The notes under the pieces were generated by a model, which was given only the letters and a program-made list of their open reading frames with translations, had not been told where the DNA came from and ran no database searches. From NCBI GenBank assembly GCA_964555935.1, contig CAZKUN010000161.1, positions 1-21,382 on the forward strand: a stretch of DNA of 21,382 bases, given 5' to 3'. Positions within the stretch are counted from its first letter, which is position 1, and each line of letters starts with the position of its first letter. This DNA is from CAZKUN01 sp964555935 (lineage in GTDB: Bacteria > Armatimonadota > Zipacnadia > Zipacnadales > VGFC01). Shown here piece after piece: positions 16,067 through 21,382 of the stretch. Position numbers and translations under genes: made by a program.

Positions 16067-17065
16067 TCACTCTGTTGCGGTGTACGGCGGTTGGTTCAGG
16101 TCCACTCGCGCTCCACCATTCCTGGCAGAATCAACGGCGCCCAGCACGGCGGCCAACGATCGGACGCCATCGCTATAGGGCGACCGAATTCGGTCGGGGT
16201 CGTCGTCGGTAATCGCGTCGAAAAACGTAGCGAACTCCCGTCTGTAGCAGGCGCGCCCGTCCTCATCCTGCGCGATCAACTCGCCGTCAATGGCGAGCGA
16301 GCCGCCGCTGAGATCATACAGCGAGCCCCCCGCCACCAGAAGGAACTCGGCACGTCCATGCCCATCCAGAGCCGTGCAGGTCGTGACGTTGGCCGCGCCT
16401 CCGCCGGCGAGGGTGTATGTCGCGCAATGGCTCAGAGGGATGTCGAGGTCCTCGGTCTTGTCCGGCCGGTCCACGATCACCGCCGACACGGACTCAGGCT
16501 CGGCCCCCAGGTAGCGCATCAGGTCAGCGCCGTGGATGGTGTTCTCGACGAACGCGCCGCCTGAGAGTCGCTCGACCATCCACCAATACGCGGCCGCGCT
16601 GCTGCCGTGGAGTCGGTGGATCAGTGCCTGGACAGGCTGCTGTCCCTCCAGCCGCTCGCGCGCCACATCCACCGTCGTGCGGTATCGCTCATTGAAGCCC
16701 ACCGCGTTGATGATCCCCGCCCCGTCAATCGCCGCGGCGACCTCGTGGGCCTTCTCCATTGACAGCGCCGGCGGCTTCTCGACGAACAGGTGGATGCCCT
16801 CGCGAGCCGCGATGGTCTCAGCATCGGTGTGGGCGAATGGGGGGATAAAGATGCACGCGGCGTCGAGTCGCTCGCGCTCGAACATGTCGTGGTGGTCGCT
16901 ATATCGCCGCTCGACCCCATACTCATCTGACCGCGCCGCGAGGTTGTCGGCATCGACGTCACAGAAGGCAACCAGTTCGATCTGAGGCAGGCCCGCCAGT
17001 ATCGGCAGGTGGGAGATCTCGGCCATTCTTCCGACGCCGATGACGCCGACTCGGAGCGTGCTCAC
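16067..17065 (-). CDS. Gfo/Idh/MocA family NAD(P)-dependent sugar dehydrogenase (second copy)
   Basis: This encodes 332 residues from a GTG at 17065, supported by a GAGGAG site 8 bases upstream and by the Rossmann strand that follows immediately (LRVGVIGVGRMAEISHLP). The nucleotide loop GVIGVGRM is at 7-14, EKP at 96-98, and a probable active-site histidine is H178 in FVENTIHGADLMRYL. The position before that histidine, often aspartate, is glutamate/asparagine here. Cytosolic oxidation or reduction of a sugar hydroxyl is expected. It follows the PL26/YetA-like gene by 97 bases on the same strand and precedes the aldo/keto reductase, so a role in processing that enzyme's products is likely. 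It is clearly a separate paralogue from the 8805-9875 enzyme. Confidence 0.88.
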   Translation of the reverse strand: MSTLRVGVIGVGRMAEISHLPILAGLPQIELVAFCDVDADNLAARSDEYGVERRYSDHHDMFERERLDAACIFIPPFAHTDAETIAAREGIHLFVEKPPALSMEKAHEVAAAIDGAGIINAVGFNERYRTTVDVARERLEGQQPVQALIHRLHGSSAAAYWWMVERLSGGAFVENTIHGADLMRYLGAEPESVSAVIVDRPDKTEDLDIPLSHCATYTLAGGGAANVTTCTALDGHGRAEFLLVAGGSLYDLSGGSLAIDGELIAQDEDGRACYRREFATFFDAITDDDPDRIRSPYSDGVRSLAAVLGAVDSARNGGARVDLNQPPYTATE

Positions 17066-17073
17066 AGGGCAAT

Positions 17074-17093
17074 CTCCTCGGGGAGCCCGGAGG
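17074..17093 (-). promoter_or_regulatory. Hairpin overlapping the ribosome binding site of the second dehydrogenase
   Basis: On the minus strand, CCTCCGGG pairs with CCCGAGG around a 3-base loop, with one bulged C. The second arm overlaps the GAGGAG site that serves GTG 17065. If it forms in mRNA it would hide the site. It could also be chance in GC-rich sequence. Confidence 0.35.
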
Positions 17094-17162
17094 CTGTTGG
17101 CTCGCTAATACTCCATCCCGCAGTCCCAGAATCCAACCTGGCGGCATGTTGGCCGCGCCTGG

Positions 17163-19934
17163 TCAGCGATCCTCTGCCTCTACCTTCAGTGCCTTGGCCC
17201 GATCGAGAACCCAGTTGACGTACACGCCATACGGTGCGCCCTTCCACTCGTCCAGCCACTCAATGGCCTCGTCGTAGCGCCCCTGGTTCACGAGCACTCT
17301 CCCGATCTCGCCCGCCAAGCGGCAGAAGACGCCCGACTCCGGCGTGTTCTCCATCGAACGGTCGTAGAACTCCATGCACTTCGCCCGGCTGGCCCCAAGC
17401 GCTTCGTCGAAGTCGACGTCGTTGCGAAGCCTCGTGAGGTCGTCTTGCGTCATGCCCGCCTCGCGCATCGCCCAAAGGAACGTCGACAGCGTCCCTCCGA
17501 AGCCCATCGCGCCCTGCCAACTCCACGGGCCCGAACTATAGCCCTGCCCGCGATAGTTGAGGACCCAGTCCACCGGCGGCATGCCCCAATCCAGGTACGT
17601 CGCATCGCCGCTGACCATATACGCCAACGCGGCCGGCGCCTCCACGCCATCCCACCATGGCATCCACGGGCTGTGCTCGCTCCATGGCGGGCCGCCGGCG
17701 TACTTGATGATGCCGGTGGGGATGATCATGTCGTTGTACAGGAACTGGGCTGCCTTCACGATTCCCGCCGCGGCCGTCTTGTCGCCGGTGAGAGTGTAGT
17801 AACGGTGGAACGCCTCCGCCGGGTAGGAGGCGAGGAACGACGACTGGATGTGTTCGCCTCGGTCGTAGACGCCGTTGAAGTGGTCGCTGATCTCCTTGAG
17901 CGTGCCGAGATAGGCCGCTGATTCCTCCGCCCCAATGGAGTCGTTGCGGCGCGCGCCCGCGCCGGGCTCCATCGCGCCCGGATACGCTTCGGCCAGCGCG
18001 GCTTCATCGCCGATCGCCTCGTAGATGTACGCGAGGTGCAAGAAGGGCAACGACGTGGCGCGCTCGGGCGTGAAGACATGATTCACCACGCCACCGCAGT
18101 TCAACAGGAACTGGGCGTTGCGCTTGATGCTCTCGAGCACGCGCCGTCTGCCGGTCAGGAAGTAGTAGTCCACCTCGCCGAAACTCCAGACCTTGATCCC
18201 GCCCTGGATCGGCCTGGGGCAGACATGGTCATGCTTGCGGGCATATTCGGCCTCGCGACAACCCGGCATGTAGCCCCAGTGCTGGGTGTCGACATCGATG
18301 CTGTGCCACGTTTCCTGCTCCGCGATGCGGAACAGCTCTGGCTCCCCGGATGCGAGGTAGAAGACGAACCACTCGTGCGTCGTGCCGTGGTAGCCGTTCC
18401 AGCGTTCGTCGGCGTTCCATCCGATCTGGTCCCCGAAGTCGATGTCGCCGTACAGACGCGCCGCCTCGGCCTGATCGCGGGTATTGCGGACGTAGTCCGC
18501 TTGCTTGGAGAAGCGACGGTCGGCGAGCGGCACGAAGCGATGCGTGGCTCCCGTCGAGGTGACGTACTCCGGGTCTGGATACGCGCGCAGTTCCGCCCGC
18601 GCAATGGCACTCAGTTCCGGCCCGGGCGTGTCCACGCCCAGCATGAACTCGTATGTCTTGACGCGGCCCGCCGGAATGGGGTAGCCGGAGCCGGGCGCAT
18701 CCTCTGGCCAAAGCTCGAGAGACATCTCCCCCGCTCCCGCATCGTACCCAAGGACCTTGGGTGCGGTCTCCCAGAACCACTTGGTGGCCAGCCCGACGGA
18801 GTGTGATCCGAAGTCCGCAGTCATCCAGCCTGGGGCCCGGTCGGCCTCGGCAATGACAGCGCCCGCGGCGTCGCGCACGGAGAATGCGCCGGGCTCAAGC
18901 TGCTGCAGCGCGAGGCCTGCCCTCGCCTCCGCCTGCAAGGCACCATCAGATCCCCCGAACTTGATGGCGTCCGCGCCCTCGAAAAGTCTCAGGCGGTACG
19001 AGAACTCCCTGATGTGTTTGCTGTTGCAGATGGCCTGGTAACTCGGCTCGGCGGGGACGGGGATGAACTGCTCGTAACTTTCGAGGGTGAACTCAACGCG
19101 AAGGTACTTCTTGCCGGCGTAGGCATAGATGCGGGCGACGAAACCCACGTCGCCCTCTGTCTTCTCAGCGGCGCGCTCCACGCGTAACACGGCCCGGACG
19201 GGCCCGCGTTCCTCGACAGTGATGTTCACCGGCCCGCTCAGGAACGAACTGTAATCGATGCCACGCTGAATCCGCTCCCACGCAACTTCGCCCGTGTCGG
19301 CCATCCCGTAACTGGCGAGGTCCGCCGCGTCCCGGCCCGTCGCCTTGAACTCGTCAAGGGTCATGTGCTCGCGGTCGGCCACAAGCTCCAGGCGAGCCCC
19401 AGCGAGGACGGGCACGTACCTGTCACCATCGCGAACTAGCAGAGAGTTCGGGAGGCGAAACCCCTGGCGGAATATGCCGAACCGGATCGGGCCGGTCGTC
19501 ACCGCGACGGCTTCGTCACCCTCTACGACCGTCACGCTCTCGGGTGGCAGAGCCCCCGTAGGTCGGATCTCCAGATCCGACGCCCCCGGCTGCACGCCCA
19601 GCGTGTAGACCGCAGTCGCCTCCGCCGGAACGGTCGCCTGGAACTGCAGCAACACCCACCGCAAGGAGCCGTCCGGCCAGCACAGCCCGAGCTGGTGCGC
19701 CTGACAGGCCACCGCCTCGCCGGCGGCGTCGGTGATGCGGATGTGCCCGGGACTCCACGCGACGCCGGCCGGCAGCGGAATCCCTGACGCAACGGGCTCG
19801 TCCACGCGATCGATGCCCTGGTCCTCACGGATAAACAGAGGAACTCCAAAGGCCTCGGTGGGCTGAGCCGCTGCTGCCACGCAGAACGAGAGCACCGCAA
19901 CCAACGAGCACGCTATCGAGCTTGGACAAGGCAT
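17163..19934 (-). CDS. PL26/YetA-like (PcRGLX-type) secreted rhamnogalacturonan lyase candidate
   Basis: This encodes 923 residues from ATG 19934. The binding site is weak: AGGA lies about 12 bases upstream. Residues 1-23 form a signal peptide ending AAAA before QPTEA. The mature N-terminus (AFGVPLFIREDQGIDRVDEP, then ASGIPLPAGV) and the DGSLRWVLLQF segment match the RIFT-barrel domain of the PcRGLX/YetA-like family. A central beta-sandwich follows (FVARIYAYAGKKYLRVEFTL onward), then an aromatic-rich alpha/alpha-toroid (roughly the last 450 residues, with WNGYHGTTHEWFVFYLASGE and WSFGEVDYYFLTGRRR). PcRGLX from Penicillium, of family PL26, is an exo-acting rhamnogalacturonan lyase. Length and three-part layout agree. 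It heads block D and suggests rhamnogalacturonan I as one substrate of the region. I did not identify catalytic residues, so the exact activity remains inferred. Confidence 0.75.
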   Translation of the reverse strand: MPCPSSIACSLVAVLSFCVAAAAQPTEAFGVPLFIREDQGIDRVDEPVASGIPLPAGVAWSPGHIRITDAAGEAVACQAHQLGLCWPDGSLRWVLLQFQATVPAEATAVYTLGVQPGASDLEIRPTGALPPESVTVVEGDEAVAVTTGPIRFGIFRQGFRLPNSLLVRDGDRYVPVLAGARLELVADREHMTLDEFKATGRDAADLASYGMADTGEVAWERIQRGIDYSSFLSGPVNITVEERGPVRAVLRVERAAEKTEGDVGFVARIYAYAGKKYLRVEFTLESYEQFIPVPAEPSYQAICNSKHIREFSYRLRLFEGADAIKFGGSDGALQAEARAGLALQQLEPGAFSVRDAAGAVIAEADRAPGWMTADFGSHSVGLATKWFWETAPKVLGYDAGAGEMSLELWPEDAPGSGYPIPAGRVKTYEFMLGVDTPGPELSAIARAELRAYPDPEYVTSTGATHRFVPLADRRFSKQADYVRNTRDQAEAARLYGDIDFGDQIGWNADERWNGYHGTTHEWFVFYLASGEPELFRIAEQETWHSIDVDTQHWGYMPGCREAEYARKHDHVCPRPIQGGIKVWSFGEVDYYFLTGRRRVLESIKRNAQFLLNCGGVVNHVFTPERATSLPFLHLAYIYEAIGDEAALAEAYPGAMEPGAGARRNDSIGAEESAAYLGTLKEISDHFNGVYDRGEHIQSSFLASYPAEAFHRYYTLTGDKTAAAGIVKAAQFLYNDMIIPTGIIKYAGGPPWSEHSPWMPWWDGVEAPAALAYMVSGDATYLDWGMPPVDWVLNYRGQGYSSGPWSWQGAMGFGGTLSTFLWAMREAGMTQDDLTRLRNDVDFDEALGASRAKCMEFYDRSMENTPESGVFCRLAGEIGRVLVNQGRYDEAIEWLDEWKGAPYGVYVNWVLDRAKALKVEAEDR

Positions 19935-20109
19935 ATCGGGACCACGTCCTTTGCGCGGGCGGAGTCAGTGGCGGTTGCGCGTCAGACCGCGGAGTCGCCA
20001 TCCCGTTTCGCTGATGGCGCTTGCTCGCCCTGCAGGTGCCGTCTCCCCGCGCACCGAACGATTCGCCGTCGACTCGTGCAGGCTGGCTCGCCCCCAGGAG
20101 GAACGCCCC
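19935..20109. other. Divergent intergenic region
   Basis: These 175 bases separate the PL26-like and GH84-like genes. The right end carries the strong AGGAGG site for GTG 20110. I see no further recognisable operator, terminator or small gene, and no promoter I could defend. Confidence 0.4.
20096..20101 (+). promoter_or_regulatory. Ribosome binding site AGGAGG fixing a GTG start
   Basis: AGGAGG stands 8 bases before GTG 20110. No ATG in this frame lies near the start of the protein, and the GTG leads straight into a signal peptide. Confidence 0.75.
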
Positions 20110-21382
20110 GTGTCACAATCGCTCCCGTTGGTTGCTGTCATCTCTCTAGCCGCCGGCGCGGCGGCGGCGCGCGCAGATCGCGTGCCGCCCTCGTGGAAGG
20201 TGCTGCCTGTCCCGCGCTGCGTGAACTACGGCCCCAGCAAGAGCTTCATCACCATCGGCAATGCTGCGATCGTGAGGGCTCCCGGCTCCCCCTACGAGAC
20301 CGTGCGGGACGACGACGGCGAGTTGGTCGGCCTCAGCACGATCACCGAGGAGGAGCTGACGGCGATTCTCCATGCCGCGGGCTTAGACAGTGTCACCAGC
20401 GTCCCTGATAACCTGGCCTCTTACGCCGACTACGACACGCTGTTCGTGCTCGGCGCGCCCCGCCACAACCAGAAAGCCGCCGATGCCTTCGCGGCGATGA
20501 AACTCGCGATTGGCAAGTACGACGATCGCAATACCCCTGAGGACGACTTCACCGACTGGCCCGACCTCGGCCCGGAGGGTTACGCGCTCAAGGTCGGCCG
20601 ACTACGCGGCCAGAGCATCGTCTTGCTCGCTGGCTATGACTACGACGATGTCCGCGACCGATTCCACGGAGCCGGCACCTTCTACGCCCTCCAGTCGCTG
20701 CGCCAATTGATCGTCGGGGACGGGGAAGCGGCGAAGATCAAGACGGCAACCATCGTCGACAGGCCGCTCATCGCGGTCCGCGGGAGCATGACGGGCTTCA
20801 GCCCCGACGAGGCCCAGCAGTGGCGCGACATCGAGTTGATCCCCCGCATCAAGGCCAACCAGAACGTCTACTGGTACGGCAACGCGATAGTCGGCTACAA
20901 CTCGGAGGCGGCCGGGAAGTTTCGCTACCCGTGGCGGCCCGACCAGCTCGAGGCGTTCGCCAAGTTCGGCAAGTACTGCCGCGAGCGCTTCGTGACCATG
21001 GTGTTCTGCATGAACCCCGACCACTACCGCGTGGACTGGGCCGCCGCGAAGACCTTCGACGGCACGGAGAAAGACCCGCTGCACTACGATCCCGCCTACG
21101 AAGCGGAGCCCGAGTTCCGCCAGATGTGGGCCGACCTCGGCTACGACGCGACGACCGACGTCGATATCCTCGCCGCGAAGTTCGCGCAACTCCACGAGGC
21201 CGTCCCCGGCGCCATCGTCCAGGTGATGAACGAGGACGACCTCTTCGGCCTCGTGCACGAGTCCGACAAGGCCGTGTTCGGGACCGATAGCGGCGATGGC
21301 GCGCGCGATTCCATCGACTACGGCAAAGCTCGCGGACAGTTACTCATCCGCCTCTACAGGCGCATGCGCGAACTGTGCCCCG
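20110..21382 (+). CDS. GH84-like beta-N-acetylglucosaminidase candidate, secreted, C-terminus cut off by window edge
   Basis: This reads open from GTG 20110 to the window edge, giving 424 residues. A signal peptide (SLPLVAVISLAAGAAAARA) comes first. An N-terminal GH20b-like domain contains GPEGYALKV, then VLLAGYDYDDVRDRF and GAGTFYALQSLRQLI. The catalytic part starts near RPLIAVRGSMTGFS, followed by KANQNVYWYGN, FRYPWRPDQLEAFAKFG and VTMVFCMNP. IVQVMNEDDLFG carries the Asp-Asp pair (D376-D377) expected of GH84. GH84 enzymes remove beta-N-acetylglucosamine by substrate-assisted catalysis. The usual VEGFYG of the family is replaced here by SMTGFS, so the relationship may be distant. GH67 also shares the N-terminal domain plan, but the Asp pair favours GH84. 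It points away from block D and its substrate differs from the pectin theme. Confidence 0.7.
   Translation, partial: MSQSLPLVAVISLAAGAAAARADRVPPSWKVLPVPRCVNYGPSKSFITIGNAAIVRAPGSPYETVRDDDGELVGLSTITEEELTAILHAAGLDSVTSVPDNLASYADYDTLFVLGAPRHNQKAADAFAAMKLAIGKYDDRNTPEDDFTDWPDLGPEGYALKVGRLRGQSIVLLAGYDYDDVRDRFHGAGTFYALQSLRQLIVGDGEAAKIKTATIVDRPLIAVRGSMTGFSPDEAQQWRDIELIPRIKANQNVYWYGNAIVGYNSEAAGKFRYPWRPDQLEAFAKFGKYCRERFVTMVFCMNPDHYRVDWAAAKTFDGTEKDPLHYDPAYEAEPEFRQMWADLGYDATTDVDILAAKFAQLHEAVPGAIVQVMNEDDLFGLVHESDKAVFGTDSGDGARDSIDYGKARGQLLIRLYRRMRELCP

Overview
The window is a dense stretch of bacterial DNA, high in GC by eye, with GTG and TTG starts beside ATG and a purine-rich ribosome binding site before most genes. 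It holds fourteen gene loci. Eight look like secreted enzymes for complex polysaccharides, and five look like cytosolic sugar-processing or related proteins. One locus appears to be a broken glycoside hydrolase. There is no tRNA, rRNA, transposase, phage gene, CRISPR array, transporter, SusC/SusD pair or recognisable regulator. The mix of paralogous Gfo/Idh/MocA dehydrogenases, an IolE-like isomerase, pectate lyase-like beta-helices and a calcium-binding (thrombospondin type 3-like) tail is typical of uncultured polysaccharide degraders in groups such as Armatimonadota, Planctomycetota, Lentisphaerota or Hydrogenedentota. The phylum cannot be fixed from this sequence.

Layout. Minus-strand block A (1-6455) reads, in order of transcription: a broken multidomain glycoside hydrolase (3623-6455), a pectate lyase-like protein with a calcium-binding tail (2078-3487), a GH99/WbsX-like protein (823-2076) and a serine beta-lactamase-like hydrolase cut by the window edge (1-770). 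A GH55-like double beta-helix protein (6610-8793) points the other way. Minus-strand block B is a GH51-like glycosidase (9937-11571) followed by a Gfo/Idh/MocA dehydrogenase (8805-9875). Plus-strand block C is a UPF0173-type metallo-hydrolase (11728-12411) overlapping a sugar isomerase/epimerase (12408-13214). Minus-strand block D is a PL26/YetA-like rhamnogalacturonan lyase candidate (17163-19934), a second Gfo/Idh/MocA dehydrogenase (16067-17065), an aldo/keto reductase (15074-16015) and an unrecognised 611-residue protein (13223-15058). A GH84-like gene (20110 onward) leaves the window on the plus strand.

Working together. The simplest reading is a catabolic region for pectin-type and other cell-wall glycans. 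Exported lyases and glycosidases cut backbone and side chains, and cytosolic NAD(P)-dependent dehydrogenases, a reductase and an isomerase process the released sugars. Uptake and regulation must be encoded elsewhere.

The most unusual points are a decayed copy of the pectate lyase gene's 3' end lying between two other genes of block A; a glycoside hydrolase gene broken by both an in-frame TGA and a one-base shift at a seven-G run; a palindrome between two genes of block D; and an identical 12-base leader at the same distance before two plus-strand genes.
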